From assembly GCA_001782515.1 (NCBI GenBank), contig MFOV01000017.1, positions 1-23,450 on the forward strand: DNA of 23,450 nucleotides, in the 5' to 3' direction. Position numbers and translations under genes: made by a program. Shown piece by piece: positions 6,942 through 14,249 of the stretch (the first letter of the stretch is position 1; each line of letters begins with the position of its first letter). The DNA comes from Candidatus Levybacteria bacterium RIFCSPLOWO2_01_FULL_39_10 (GTDB taxonomy: Bacteria > Patescibacteriota > Microgenomatia > Levybacterales > UBA12049). The notes beneath the pieces were generated by a model, which had not been told where the DNA came from, did not search any database, and saw nothing but the letters and a program-made list of their open reading frames with translations.

Positions 6942-7974
6942 AATCTTTTATAGCAAGACCGATGGAAACTGCGTATTCAGGTCCGCTATTCAAAATTTCT
7001 TTTGGAATATTCTGGCTGACTAGCATTTTCCAAGGATTCGCAACAGCAGTTTCAATCCCTGAGCCATTTGCAAAATATTTATCAATTCCCAAGATTCTGG
7101 CAGTACTGCCTGATAATATTATCTGCTCGATCCTTAAGTTTTGATACTTTTGGGAGAAATATATAACAGCTTTTTTAACTTCAGTTAAAATTGAGGACAT
7201 AATGGGTTCTGTTGCTTTTTCAATTCGCTGCCCAACTGAACTATTTGAAATTCCATATGCCTTCTTATACTCCTCAGCCTGAGTAAGGCTCAGTCCGAAG
7301 TCGGACGCGATTGCTCTGTTTATTGCATTCCCCCCAATTGGCAAGGTATAGGTAAATATAAGATCTCTTCCAATGATAATTGCAAGTGCGGTACTTATTG
7401 AGCCAATACTCACAACAATAAAAGGTGATGAAGCATTTCTGTCCAGATTAAAAGTAAGCGCTCTAATAGTTGATAGGATTTCGGTCTCAAGTGTGTTTAT
7501 TGTAATTCCAGAAAGAGAAAGAACTTTTTGGTACTTTTTTACAATAATAGTTGGTGCGCCCACCATTAAAACATTCATTTTTTCATTTTGTTTGGGCTTT
7601 TCTGATCTTTTAACAACATTCCAAGCGAGTGTGATATTTGAGAGAGGAATCGGAATATATTGCTCAGCCTCCCAATAAATAGCTGATGAGAGCTCTCTGT
7701 CTGAAAGATAGGGCATTTCAACTATTTTTGTATAAACCTGGTTTTCGGGAAGGGCAACATTTGCGATCTTTGTGTCAATCTTAGCTTCTTTTAGGGCTTT
7801 TTTAATGGCATTTCCCATCTCCTCCTCGTCAAGCGGGGATTCGGACATCATACCCTTAGGCGGTGTTGGAGATGTAATTGAAGCAGAAAGAGAAAAACCA
7901 CCTTTGTCCAGCTTCAGCTCAACTGCACGTATCGCTATATCGCCAATATCGAGGCCAAAAGATTTTTTGTTCAT
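6928..7974 (-). CDS. pilM: PilM, actin-like ATPase of the type IV pilus
   Basis: PilM is a cytoplasmic FtsA/actin-fold protein that binds nucleotide and PilN and may couple the motor to the membrane complex. The 348-residue product begins MNKKSFGLDIGDIAIRAVEL, the phosphate-1 loop of the family. It contains LSSAIYWEAEQYIPIPL, a strongly conserved PilM block, a second nucleotide-binding region around FIVVSIGSISTALAI and an adenosine-type motif IILSGSTARILGI near residue 280. The length is typical. The ATG is immediately preceded by TAACGGG, the end of a palindromic element, with no Shine-Dalgarno sequence. It heads the pilM-pilN-pilO group, separated from the pilin genes by a 131-base control region. 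Confidence 0.93.
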   Translation of the reverse strand: MNKKSFGLDIGDIAIRAVELKLDKGGFSLSASITSPTPPKGMMSESPLDEEEMGNAIKKALKEAKIDTKIANVALPENQVYTKIVEMPYLSDRELSSAIYWEAEQYIPIPLSNITLAWNVVKRSEKPKQNEKMNVLMVGAPTIIVKKYQKVLSLSGITINTLETEILSTIRALTFNLDRNASSPFIVVSIGSISTALAIIIGRDLIFTYTLPIGGNAINRAIASDFGLSLTQAEEYKKAYGISNSSVGQRIEKATEPIMSSILTEVKKAVIYFSQKYQNLRIEQIILSGSTARILGIDKYFANGSGIETAVANPWKMLVSQNIPKEILNSGPEYAVSIGLAIKDYEEQ

Positions 7975-7987
7975 CCCGTTAAAGATA

Positions 7988-8012
7988 GCAAGCGTTTAAA
8001 TTAAACGCTTGC
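7988..8012. repeat. 25-bp perfect palindrome in the pilM leader
   Basis: Twelve-base arms (GCAAGCGTTTAA and its complement) flank one central base, about 14 bases upstream of the pilM start. In the RNA it would be a strong hairpin just before the start codon; in DNA it could be an operator. It sits inside the larger CCCGTTA element and is absent from the copy before hppA. Confidence 0.75.
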
Positions 8013-8030
8013 GTAAATCATAATATAATC

Positions 8031-8039
8031 AGTATACCA
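8031..8039 (-). promoter_or_regulatory. Possible extended -10 promoter for pilM-pilN-pilO
   Basis: On the minus strand TGG is followed by TATACT (8036-8031), an extended -10 element. No good -35 box stands 17 bases upstream, so the call is tentative. It would give a leader of roughly 50 bases containing the 25-bp palindrome. Confidence 0.35.
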
Positions 8040-8105
8040 TTTGGTATTCCTTAAACTCTGAATGGTATAAAAACAATAAAAGCGATCTTTAACGGGATTC
8101 ATACA

Positions 8106-8915
8106 TTATGGTAGGAAAACGTTGTACGGGAAAAACTCAATAGGAAGTCTTGGATGTCCCTGAAATACCCTGAGCTTCCTTGTTGCATCTCCCGATATCC
8201 CGACAGAATCGATAACATATCCCTGAACAGGAAGCGCTGAGGTGCCAACTACTGCCATCTCCGTATTTGCATATAGAGGAATAACTCTGGCTATATAACC
8301 ATTTGTCACAGGAACGCTAATCCTATTTTGAAATGATTTACCAAGCACAGTCCCTCCACCGAGCGCTCCCGAGAAATTATTGTTTCGTGTTGAACATGGA
8401 TCTGCAGTATAGCGTCCCATACTTGGATTTGCACGGGCACCATGAATTACGGCAACCTCAACTGCAGGGCCGCTGCAAGCACTTCCGGTATTTGTCCAGT
8501 ATATTGTTAAAGTCCCATTCCATGGAGAGCCTGAAAAATCAGGATAATTTGTCAACCAGATATCTGCGCCGTCGTCTTTAAGAATCCGGTTTCCGTCATT
8601 TATGTGTATCTGTGTTCCAGAAACTGCTACTGCCTCTGTCTCAAAAACGGAGTTGTTTGAAAGTGTTTTTGTAGTACCTGTTGCAAAAAGTGATTGGTTT
8701 GAAAGAAGCTCTTCAATTCCAGCCTCAGCTGCCGAGAGTGCTTTTTGCGAATTTGCTTCCTCTGTTGATACCCTGGTATTTGTAATTGTTCGGGAAATCG
8801 CCGAAAGACCAACTGTTAAGGTAATAACAGTTGCCAAAACTACCATTAAAAGTATTTGTCCCTTTTGTCCTTGTTTTTTGTGGTTTTTAACTAATTTATA
8901 AAGGAATCTGTGCAT
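8106..8915 (-). CDS. PilX-like minor pilin
   Basis: The 269-residue product has a positively charged start (KNHKKQGQKGQ), then a long hydrophobic helix at about residues 21-42, followed by EEANSQKALSAAEAGIEELL. This last block closely resembles the N-terminal PilX/PulK-type region, where AAEAG(I/L) follows the helix. There is no FTLIE motif; the likely processing site is KG|Q. The remainder is beta-rich, with glycine and serine and two cysteines near 143 and 174, and resembles nothing I know. Minor pilins of this kind prime pilus assembly or sit at the tip. An in-frame stop codon upstream fixes the start at or after this ATG. It ends 131 bases before pilM. Confidence 0.7.
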   Translation of the reverse strand: MHRFLYKLVKNHKKQGQKGQILLMVVLATVITLTVGLSAISRTITNTRVSTEEANSQKALSAAEAGIEELLSNQSLFATGTTKTLSNNSVFETEAVAVSGTQIHINDGNRILKDDGADIWLTNYPDFSGSPWNGTLTIYWTNTGSACSGPAVEVAVIHGARANPSMGRYTADPCSTRNNNFSGALGGGTVLGKSFQNRISVPVTNGYIARVIPLYANTEMAVVGTSALPVQGYVIDSVGISGDATRKLRVFQGHPRLPIEFFPYNVFLP

Positions 8916-8921
8916 ACTTTT

Positions 8922-8950
8922 AGACTACCAGCCTCCTCAGACACTGTCAA
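8922..8950 (-). promoter_or_regulatory. Promoter of the PilX-like gene, probably leaderless
   Basis: A consensus -35 box TTGACA (minus strand, 8950-8945), a 17-base spacer ending TGG, and a weaker -10 TAGTCT (8927-8922) put transcription start at about the ATG (8915). A GAGGAGG run inside the spacer looks like a Shine-Dalgarno sequence but lies 16 bases from the ATG, and an in-frame stop excludes a closer upstream start. Confidence 0.5.
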
Positions 8951-8957
8951 TTAGTAT

Positions 8958-9503
8958 TTAATAATTTCTCATTTTAACTCTTGTTGAAAAATCTATCTCC
9001 ACGTTTCCTTCTGGAAGATCCGCTTTGTTTTGATCCGCAAGCCCAAGCCTGAAATCAATTCCCACAATAGGAGTCAGTGAATTTGCTGTTTGTGAACAAA
9101 ACAAATAACATGAATCGGGGATAATACTTACTTCGTTTGTATTAATAAGAAAAGTCCCATCTATTGTTATCCCGCTGTTGCTACAGGCAATTGTCCTTAA
9201 CTGCCCTCTAGATCTTACTCTAATATATGAATAATAGCCTCCTGTTTCAGGGCACTGCGATTCATAATTTATATTGTCATAACTTACTCCTTCAAAATTA
9301 TCAGCAAATTTAAGAAGTTTTGAAATCTGTCCTGTTGCGAAGCTACCGTTTTGCCTCACAGTTGCAATTGAGTTTGTTTTATTGCTTGTTCTGAAAGCCG
9401 AGGTTATAAGACTAACTACTACGGTTGTTGCAATTATTACAACTGATATACCAACTAAAACTTCAATTAAAGTAAATCCTTTTAAGTCGTAAGCTATTTT
9501 CAT
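8958..9503 (-). CDS. PilW/GspJ-like minor pilin
   Basis: The 181-residue product carries a classical type IV prepilin signal: MKIAYDLKG|FTLIEVLVGISVV, with cleavage after Gly9, Phe as the first mature residue and Glu at mature position 5. The hydrophobic helix spans about 10-35. The region after the helix contains NSIATVRQNGSFATGQISKLLKFADNF, resembling PilW/GspJ pseudopilins, given here as two adjoining pieces. Four cysteines lie in the C-terminal half. Its function is assumed to be in the pilus tip or priming complex. It lies 12 bases after the preceding minor pilin gene and 42 before the PilX-like gene. Confidence 0.75.
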   Translation of the reverse strand: MKIAYDLKGFTLIEVLVGISVVIIATTVVVSLITSAFRTSNKTNSIATVRQNGSFATGQISKLLKFADNFEGVSYDNINYESQCPETGGYYSYIRVRSRGQLRTIACSNSGITIDGTFLINTNEVSIIPDSCYLFCSQTANSLTPIVGIDFRLGLADQNKADLPEGNVEIDFSTRVKMRNY

Positions 9504-9515
9504 AAACCCGGTGTC

Positions 9516-10010
9516 CTATTTTAGGTCTGCAAAGCATGAATTTAACTCTACCTCGTGGCATTCTGCAGTTCCCTGGCACCTTGAATCATTCCAGGTAACA
9601 ATTGATGCAACAAAGGCAAGATTTGCTTCGCATCCCCTCTGTGCTAGACTCTGCCTTGCGTCTTCGCCATTTTGATTTATATAAACTCTTCTTGTGAAGG
9701 CAGAATCAACATTTTTACTGCACGTTGTTTTCGAAGGATCTATGGCTATATCACCCTCATCAATACAGTAGTAACCCTGAAGCGTTGAGAAGGCCTGAAA
9801 ATCAGAATCTTTTAAATCTCTTGCAATATCAATCCCTTCCTGTGCAAAATTGGTTGCAAGGTTTTGATTTTTGGAAAAGGTGGCGTTATTAACAGATAAG
9901 ATAAGAGCAGCTACAATTCCTGACATCACAAAAGCTACAACTGCAATTGCAATAACAGCTTCTATAAGCACTTGTCCTTTTTTGTTTAATTTTAAATTTT
10001 TATAAAACAT
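9516..10010 (-). CDS. PilV/GspI-like minor pilin
   Basis: The 164-residue product has KLNKKG|QVLIEAVIAIAVVAF, a prepilin processing site with Gln replacing Phe at mature position 1 but the Glu at position 5 kept. The rest has six or so cysteines and no recognised domain. The start could be GTG at 10013 or ATG at 10010; ATG is chosen because it shares one base with the preceding gene's stop (TGATG), the usual coupled junction in this locus. The order (GspH-like, PilV-like, PilW-like, PilX-like) resembles the minor pilin clusters of other type IV pili. Confidence 0.7.
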   Translation of the reverse strand: MFYKNLKLNKKGQVLIEAVIAIAVVAFVMSGIVAALILSVNNATFSKNQNLATNFAQEGIDIARDLKDSDFQAFSTLQGYYCIDEGDIAIDPSKTTCSKNVDSAFTRRVYINQNGEDARQSLAQRGCEANLAFVASIVTWNDSRCQGTAECHEVELNSCFADLK

Positions 10011-10498
10011 CACTGAATTATTCCAGTTGAATTAACTGTTATTGATTTGCTCTGGATATTGTTGGTAAGTGTAATACTGCCGGGATTTCTGACATTGCCT
10101 GTTAAAACCAGAAATAATATCGGGTTTGATGCACCTGAAAGTGTTATGTCCGATGTTACATTTAGAGTTTTTATTACATAGGTGCTTTCGGTTGAATTAA
10201 GATTTAAACACACTTCTTCTAAATTATATGAATCAGGATTAGTTACACTATTAATCCTAATCTGATGTCCCACAAGAGTCTGGATTCTAGTGCACCTACG
10301 TGAGACTTGGGACTGAGCGTTTGTTTTTGCTTCGCTAACAGTGTTCTTCAGATTTTCATAAGAGGTTCTTAGGTTCTGATATCTGTTAAACTGGTTAAGC
10401 CCAAAATATGCGCTTGATGATATTATTGCAACAAGGGCAAGTGCAACCAAAATCTCAACAAGAGACATTCCTTGTTGTCTTTCTACCCTTCTCACCAT
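10010..10498 (-). CDS. GspH/FimT-like minor pilin
   Basis: The 162-residue product starts MVRRVERQQG and has the prepilin signal QQG|MSLVEILVALALVAIISS: cleavage after Gly10, Met at position 1, Glu at position 5. The C-terminal part is rich in beta-strand residues and asparagine/serine, as in GspH/FimT-type pseudopilins. The frame remains open upstream for 38 more codons, but that part lies in the pilD coding region in another frame and would put the signal 48 residues in. The ATG at 10498 overlaps the pilD stop by 7 bases (ATGGTGA). It is the first of four minor pilin-like genes. Confidence 0.75.
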   Translation of the reverse strand: MVRRVERQQGMSLVEILVALALVAIISSSAYFGLNQFNRYQNLRTSYENLKNTVSEAKTNAQSQVSRRCTRIQTLVGHQIRINSVTNPDSYNLEEVCLNLNSTESTYVIKTLNVTSDITLSGASNPILFLVLTGNVRNPGSITLTNNIQSKSITVNSTGIIQ

Positions 10499-11256
10499 AA
10501 ATAGAAGGGGAGGTGAGGAATAATTATTTCTGAAAAAAGAAGACTTATGTAAGTTCCAAATGCTAGAAACGGAGCAAATGGAATAATGGATTTTAGTCCT
10601 TTTTTTCTCCATAAAATTAGTATGATGCCAACGGTAGCCCCTGTCAAGAATGCTACATATAAGGCTAAAACTACCCCTATTGGCCCTAGGATTAGACCCA
10701 TAACAAATGCGAATTTAACATCTCCGAATCCCCACCCGCGTCCTTTAGTCAGAATATATACGGCAAGAAAAAATAAAAATGCAAGTGAACCGCTTACTAA
10801 ATGGGGGATTATAAGCTCTGGATTAAATAAGAGAAAAATAGATGCTAAAATTCCTAAAACTGTTGTTATTTTATCAGGAATTATGTAGTATTTTAAATCC
10901 GCAACAAATAAAACAATTAGTCCCGAAACAACGAATAGATAATAAATTAATTGATAATTGAAAATTGAAAATTGAAAATTTAGAGTTGCGAATTGATAGG
11001 TTATCACAAACAATAAACCGGTGAGCAACTCGACGGTTGGGTATTGATAAGACAATTTTTTATGGCAGTATCTGCATTTTCCAGAAAGAAGAATAAAAGA
11101 GAGTAGGGGAATAAGGTCTTTAGTTTTAAGCGTTTTTTTGCAAAAATCGCAGTAAGATCTTCCAAGAATGGATTTATCTTTAGGAAGACGGTCAATGAGG
11201 ACATTTAGAAATGAGCCGATAAAAATCCCGATTAAAAACAAAAATAATACAAGCAC
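10492..11256 (-). CDS. pilD: Prepilin peptidase / N-methyltransferase PilD
   Basis: PilD is a membrane aspartyl protease that removes prepilin leaders and methylates the new N-terminus. The 254-residue product has the N-terminal GSFLNVLIDRLP block, two zinc-type CxxC pairs (C36/C39 and C61/C64), and both catalytic aspartates: D120 in VADLKYYIIPD and D179 in GFGDVKF. Multiple hydrophobic helices fill the rest. The start is GTG at 11256, directly after the major pilin gene. Residues about 93-104, between helices, are encoded by a tandem AT-rich repeat and vary from the usual family sequence. It serves the five prepilins encoded around it. Confidence 0.95.
   Translation of the reverse strand: MLVLFLFLIGIFIGSFLNVLIDRLPKDKSILGRSYCDFCKKTLKTKDLIPLLSFILLSGKCRYCHKKLSYQYPTVELLTGLLFVITYQFATLNFQFSIFNYQLIYYLFVVSGLIVLFVADLKYYIIPDKITTVLGILASIFLLFNPELIIPHLVSGSLAFLFFLAVYILTKGRGWGFGDVKFAFVMGLILGPIGVVLALYVAFLTGATVGIILILWRKKGLKSIIPFAPFLAFGTYISLLFSEIIIPHLPFYLW
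10948..10981. repeat. Tandem AATTGAAA-type repeat inside pilD
   Basis: About four copies of an 8-base AATTGAAA-type unit, flanked by ATTGATAATTG, lie in the pilD coding region. Repeats of this type are, as far as I recall, common between genes in Patescibacteria genomes. Here one is read in frame as NFQFSIFNYQL in the loop between membrane helices, and the frame is unbroken. Confidence 0.7.
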
Positions 11257-11267
11257 TAAACTAATAT

Positions 11268-11273
11268 ATTATA
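11268..11273 (-). promoter_or_regulatory. Possible -10 box before pilD
   Basis: A perfect TATAAT on the minus strand stands 11 bases before the pilD GTG, between the major pilin stop and pilD. The matching -35 position (TCTATT) is poor, so pilD may equally be read from the pilin promoter. Confidence 0.3.
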
Positions 11274-11288
11274 AGATGTACAAGAAGA

Positions 11289-11867
11289 TCAATAGAAGGT
11301 TCCGTTAAATCCTTCTGCAGGCTCACCGGCTTGGCATACAACTCCTGCTTTGCCGGCAGCTGATGAGAATACATACCACGTGTTTGCGGCAACATTTGCG
11401 CAATTTCCTTTGTTTCTTTCAACTTTTGATTCAAGCTTGGAGTAAACCACATAGTCAGTTCCGTTTGATTTATAGCAGAATCCACTTACTGCTGTTCCTC
11501 CTGTGCAACCAAGAGCAGGCGGGCTTCCGCCCGGAGCTGGAGGAAAAGGCTTAAGTTCTCCTGAGGTTGTAAGAATTGTATTGTATGTTGCCTCAGCAGG
11601 ATATGATCCAACAGCTGTATAATAAGTTTGGATTGCGCGGCCGATTCCTGTAACTGAAGTTTTCCTTCCCGAGTCTCGTCCGCGACCAAGCTGTTCGATA
11701 GGATCAATTGCAATAAGAACAACTGCAGCCAAAACTCCTAAGACTGCAATAACTATTAAAAGCTCAATGAGAGTAAATCCGTTCGATTTATTTTCCGAAC
11801 TGCTATCATCTGACTTTTTTGGGCTGGATTTAAAGAGATTTTTTATCCAGTCGATAATTTTTTTCAT
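11289..11867 (-). CDS. pilA: Major type IV pilin (PilA-like)
   Basis: The 192-residue prepilin has the class signature NG|FTLIELLIVIAVLGVLAAVV: cleavage after Gly30, Phe1, Glu5. The helix leads into IDPIEQLGRGRDSGRK, seen in many Patescibacteria pilins, and QTYYTAVGSYPA. The mature protein is 162 residues with four cysteines, enough for two disulfide bonds. The leader is unusually long (30 residues, against 6-10 in type IVa pilins) and includes an amphipathic KKIIDWIKNLFKSS start and a serine/aspartate-rich linker. It has its own consensus-like promoter, as expected for the most abundant pilus subunit. Calling it the major pilin rests on that and on the intact FTLIE motif. Confidence 0.88.
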   Translation of the reverse strand: MKKIIDWIKNLFKSSPKKSDDSSSENKSNGFTLIELLIVIAVLGVLAAVVLIAIDPIEQLGRGRDSGRKTSVTGIGRAIQTYYTAVGSYPAEATYNTILTTSGELKPFPPAPGGSPPALGCTGGTAVSGFCYKSNGTDYVVYSKLESKVERNKGNCANVAANTWYVFSSAAGKAGVVCQAGEPAEGFNGTFY

Positions 11868-11880
11868 CTCTTATGTATTA

Positions 11881-11910
11881 ATAGTAGTCATATGTAAAAA
11901 AAAATGTCAA
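11881..11910 (-). promoter_or_regulatory. Promoter of the major pilin gene
   Basis: On the minus strand a perfect TTGACA (11910-11905) is followed by nine T residues, an 18-base spacer and TACTAT (11886-11881), the same -10 hexamer as at pilB. The start would fall near 11874, leaving a leader of only about 7 bases before the ATG. It is the best -35 match in the window alongside the PilX-like promoter. Confidence 0.7.
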
Positions 11911-11929
11911 GTATTAATTTAATAATACT
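11910..11929. repeat. Inverted repeat touching the pilin -35 box
   Basis: Seven-base arms AGTATTA and TAATACT with a 6-base centre abut the -35 box of the pilin promoter and lie just after the pilC stop. On the minus strand a run of nine T follows 5 bases later, so it may act as a weak terminator for pilB-pilT-pilC. It may equally be an operator for pilA. Confidence 0.4.
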
Positions 11930-11936
11930 ATTTAAA

Positions 11937-13142
11937 CTACTGAATTGCCGATAATAAATTATAAATAGGCGAGATTACCGAAAAAACTAAAAAACCTACG
12001 CCAACGCCCAAAACTATGAGTATCAGAGGTTCCATTAATGTTGTAAGATTCTTGACTGATTGATTTACCTCCTCTTCAAAGTACTCCGAAGCTTTGGACA
12101 AATTCTCGTCAAGTTTACCTGTTTCTTCACCTACTTTAACAAGTTGCACAAGAATTGAGGGAAAAATTGAAAAGTACGTCATTGATTCTCCAACGGGCAC
12201 TCCTTTTTCAACACGCCTTGCAATGTCCATTATTGTTCGTTCATAGGTAAAATTACCTGTTACTTTTGCGCTTTGTTCCAAAGCATCAACCACCAATGTT
12301 CCTGTTCCCACAAGAAGACCTAGGGTTCGTGAGAACTCGGTAAGAATAGACAAATGGAGAATTTTCCCAAGAAGAGGAACCCTTAGTATGTTTTTGTCAT
12401 AAATTTCCTTACCTTTATCTGTTTTTTTCCATCTCAGAAAACCATAAGCTAATACTCCGCCGAATCCAATAATTAGCGGCCAGCCTTTGGAGATGGAAGA
12501 GGACAGGCCTACTACTATTTTAGTTGCAAGCGGAACTTCAGCATTGAGACTTTCATAAAGCCTGTTTAACTCAGGAATTACAAAAACCATAATAACAAGA
12601 ATTACAACAAGCATAAGAGTTATTACAATTGCGGGATAAATAAGAGCTGATTTAACGGTTCTTCTGAGTCTTTGTTGCTTTTCAAGATTGTTGGCAAGGC
12701 GAAGAAATATTTTATCCAAAAGCCCAGAGGATTCACCTGCTTTAACAAGGGAAACATAAACTTCGGGAAATATATCAGGATACTTTGCAATTGATTCTGA
12801 GAATGTCTTTCCCTCCTCAATATCAAGAAGGATTCCGCGTATTATTTCCTGAAACGCTTTGTTTCCTATCTGGTCCTTAAGTATTTCAAGTGATTTAACA
12901 AGAGTGAGGCCTGATGCTAACATTGATGAGACCTGACGTGTAAATATAATAAGATCTTTTGATTTTATTTTACCGACAAAAGGAAGTTTTTTAAAAATCT
13001 CAAACTCACCCTCTTTGGAAATATCAATTGGGATAAGGCCACGCTGCCTCAGATAACTCGCTGCGTCCCTTTCCTGTTTTGCCTCAGCAATTCCTCTTAC
13101 CTTTTTTCCGTCCGAGGTAACTGCTTTATATCTGTATCTCAT
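11937..13142 (-). CDS. pilC: Type IV pilus inner-membrane platform protein PilC
   Basis: PilC (GspF family) is the membrane platform driven by the PilB and PilT motors. The 401-residue product starts MRYRYKAVTSDGKKVRGIAEA, the usual N-terminus, and has two copies of the cytoplasmic helical domain: GLTLVKSLEILKDQ with GKTFSESIAKYPDIFPEVYVSLVKAGE, and GTLVVDALEQSAKVTGN with KGVPVGESM and VQLVKVGEETGKLDE. Membrane helices lie near residues 167-192, 218-235 and 371-395. The length is normal. The ATG follows the pilT stop after 2 bases, so pilB-pilT-pilC are one transcription unit. Confidence 0.96.
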   Translation of the reverse strand: MRYRYKAVTSDGKKVRGIAEAKQERDAASYLRQRGLIPIDISKEGEFEIFKKLPFVGKIKSKDLIIFTRQVSSMLASGLTLVKSLEILKDQIGNKAFQEIIRGILLDIEEGKTFSESIAKYPDIFPEVYVSLVKAGESSGLLDKIFLRLANNLEKQQRLRRTVKSALIYPAIVITLMLVVILVIMVFVIPELNRLYESLNAEVPLATKIVVGLSSSISKGWPLIIGFGGVLAYGFLRWKKTDKGKEIYDKNILRVPLLGKILHLSILTEFSRTLGLLVGTGTLVVDALEQSAKVTGNFTYERTIMDIARRVEKGVPVGESMTYFSIFPSILVQLVKVGEETGKLDENLSKASEYFEEEVNQSVKNLTTLMEPLILIVLGVGVGFLVFSVISPIYNLLSAIQ

Positions 13143-13144
13143 AT

Positions 13145-14212
13145 TTATTGGACCATTCTGAGAAGGTCTTCTGGGTGCTGTGAGAAGCTTTTTGCCATAT
13201 CAATTGTTATTGCTCCTGAAAGAACAAGGGAGGAGAGAGAAGACTCAAGACTTATCATCCCGTCGTCTTGGGACGTTTCAATAATTGAGTCAATTAGATG
13301 AGTTTTTCCCTCTCTTATGTTTGTTGCGACTGCATTGTTTCCGATCAGAACCTCAACAGCCGGAACTCTTCCTCCGTTTATCTTCTGAAGAAGGCGCTGT
13401 GAGACAATTCCTTTAAGAGTGAGCGCAAGCTGAATCCTAATCTGTCCCTGCTGGGAAGCGGGGAATGAATCAATTATTCTGTCTATGGTTTGTGCTGCAG
13501 AGTTTGTATGAAGAGTTGAAAAAACCAAGTGTCCTGTCTCAGCAATTGTTATAGCTGAGGCAATAGTTTCAGGATCTCGCATTTCACCAATAAGAACAAC
13601 GTCCGGATCTTCTCTTAGGGCAGATCTTAAAGAATAGCTCCAGGAGTGTGAATCAAGACCCATCTCGCGCTGAGAAATAATACTTTTTCCATTTGGATAA
13701 ATATATTCAATTGGGTCCTCAATTGTTAGGATATGTGAGGGCCGAGTCAAATTGATTTTATTAATAAGTGCTGCAATTGTAGTTGATTTGCCATGCCCTG
13801 TGGGGCCTGTTACTAGTATAAATCCCTGCCTAAGATCAGAAAATCTGTTAATAACTTTAGGAAGATTGAGCTGCTCTACAGTTCTTATTACAGGCTCCAG
13901 GTAGCGGAACGCGCCGGATAAATAGCTTCTTTGGTAATAAACATTAACTCTAAATCTTCCCAGATTTCCATATTCACCGCCTCCAATGCCGAACGAGAAA
14001 TCAAGCTCCTTGTTTGCTAGGAGTTTTTCTTTCTGGGACGGAGTCAGAAGAGAAAATATCATCTGCTCCATCATCACGTGGGTAACAACAGGAAAATTCA
14101 TTAGGTGATTTAAAATTCCGTCTATTCTTATAGTAGGCGGAATTCCCACCAATAGATGTAGATCTGAAGCTCTGTTCTTTACTGTTAAATCCAATAATTG
14201 TTTAATATCCAT
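13145..14212 (-). CDS. pilT: Pilus retraction ATPase PilT
   Basis: PilT is a hexameric ATPase that depolymerises pili, giving retraction and in many bacteria DNA uptake. The 355-residue product begins MDIKQLLDLTVKNRASDLHL, the PilT opening. It has Walker A at 136-144 (GPTGHGKST), an Asp box at TIEDPIEY, Walker B around 204-213 (DVVLIGEMRD) and a His box TGHLVFSTLHT near 226-236. It lacks the MshEN-type domain and cysteine cluster seen in PilB, supporting retraction rather than extension. Walker A has His where Ser is usual, which should not break the loop. It lies between pilB and pilC. Confidence 0.94.
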   Translation of the reverse strand: MDIKQLLDLTVKNRASDLHLLVGIPPTIRIDGILNHLMNFPVVTHVMMEQMIFSLLTPSQKEKLLANKELDFSFGIGGGEYGNLGRFRVNVYYQRSYLSGAFRYLEPVIRTVEQLNLPKVINRFSDLRQGFILVTGPTGHGKSTTIAALINKINLTRPSHILTIEDPIEYIYPNGKSIISQREMGLDSHSWSYSLRSALREDPDVVLIGEMRDPETIASAITIAETGHLVFSTLHTNSAAQTIDRIIDSFPASQQGQIRIQLALTLKGIVSQRLLQKINGGRVPAVEVLIGNNAVATNIREGKTHLIDSIIETSQDDGMISLESSLSSLVLSGAITIDMAKSFSQHPEDLLRMVQ

Positions 14213-14215
14213 AAT

Positions 14216-14243
14216 CTAAACGCTAACCCCTAAACGCTAAACG
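14216..14243. repeat. Four tandem 7-base units between pilT and pilB
   Basis: The plus strand reads CTAAACG, CTAACCC, CTAAACG, CTAAACG. The 28-base array fills nearly the whole gap between the pilB stop (14250) and the pilT start (14212). It is a short tandem repeat, with no sign of promoter or terminator. Confidence 0.7.
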
Positions 14244-14249
14244 CTGATT

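Larger units (their letters stand above)
7973..8098 (-). repeat. Palindromic element with CCCGTTA/TAACGGG ends before pilM
   Basis: A perfect 14-bp inverted repeat (7973-7986 and 8085-8098; arms ATCCCGTTAAAGAT and ATCTTTAACGGGAT) encloses 98 bases. Read on the minus strand, the downstream arm ends GGGAT with the pilM ATG formed by its last two bases plus G, and the upstream arm begins ATGAATCCCGTTA. The same outline occurs before hppA at 19029-19091 with different inner arm bases. Inside lie a 9-bp inverted repeat (8033-8041 with 8061-8069), a competing near hairpin (ATACCA 8034-8039 with TGGTAT 8042-8047) and a 25-bp palindrome. The gene-free stretch is otherwise unexplained. Confidence 0.7.

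Noticed and set aside
8602..8901. Plus-strand open frame of about 100 codons opposite the PilX-like gene
   Set aside because: The minus-strand frame has a clear pilin-type N-terminus; this is its shadow.
8932..8938. GAGGAGG as a Shine-Dalgarno site for the PilX-like gene
   Set aside because: It is 16 bases from the ATG, and an in-frame stop codon rules out a closer upstream start.
10499..10612. 38-codon upstream extension of the GspH-like pilin
   Set aside because: It lies over conserved pilD coding sequence and would place the prepilin signal 48 residues from the start.
14216..14243. CRISPR-like repeat array
   Set aside because: The units are only 7 bases, directly adjacent and without spacers; it is a short tandem repeat.
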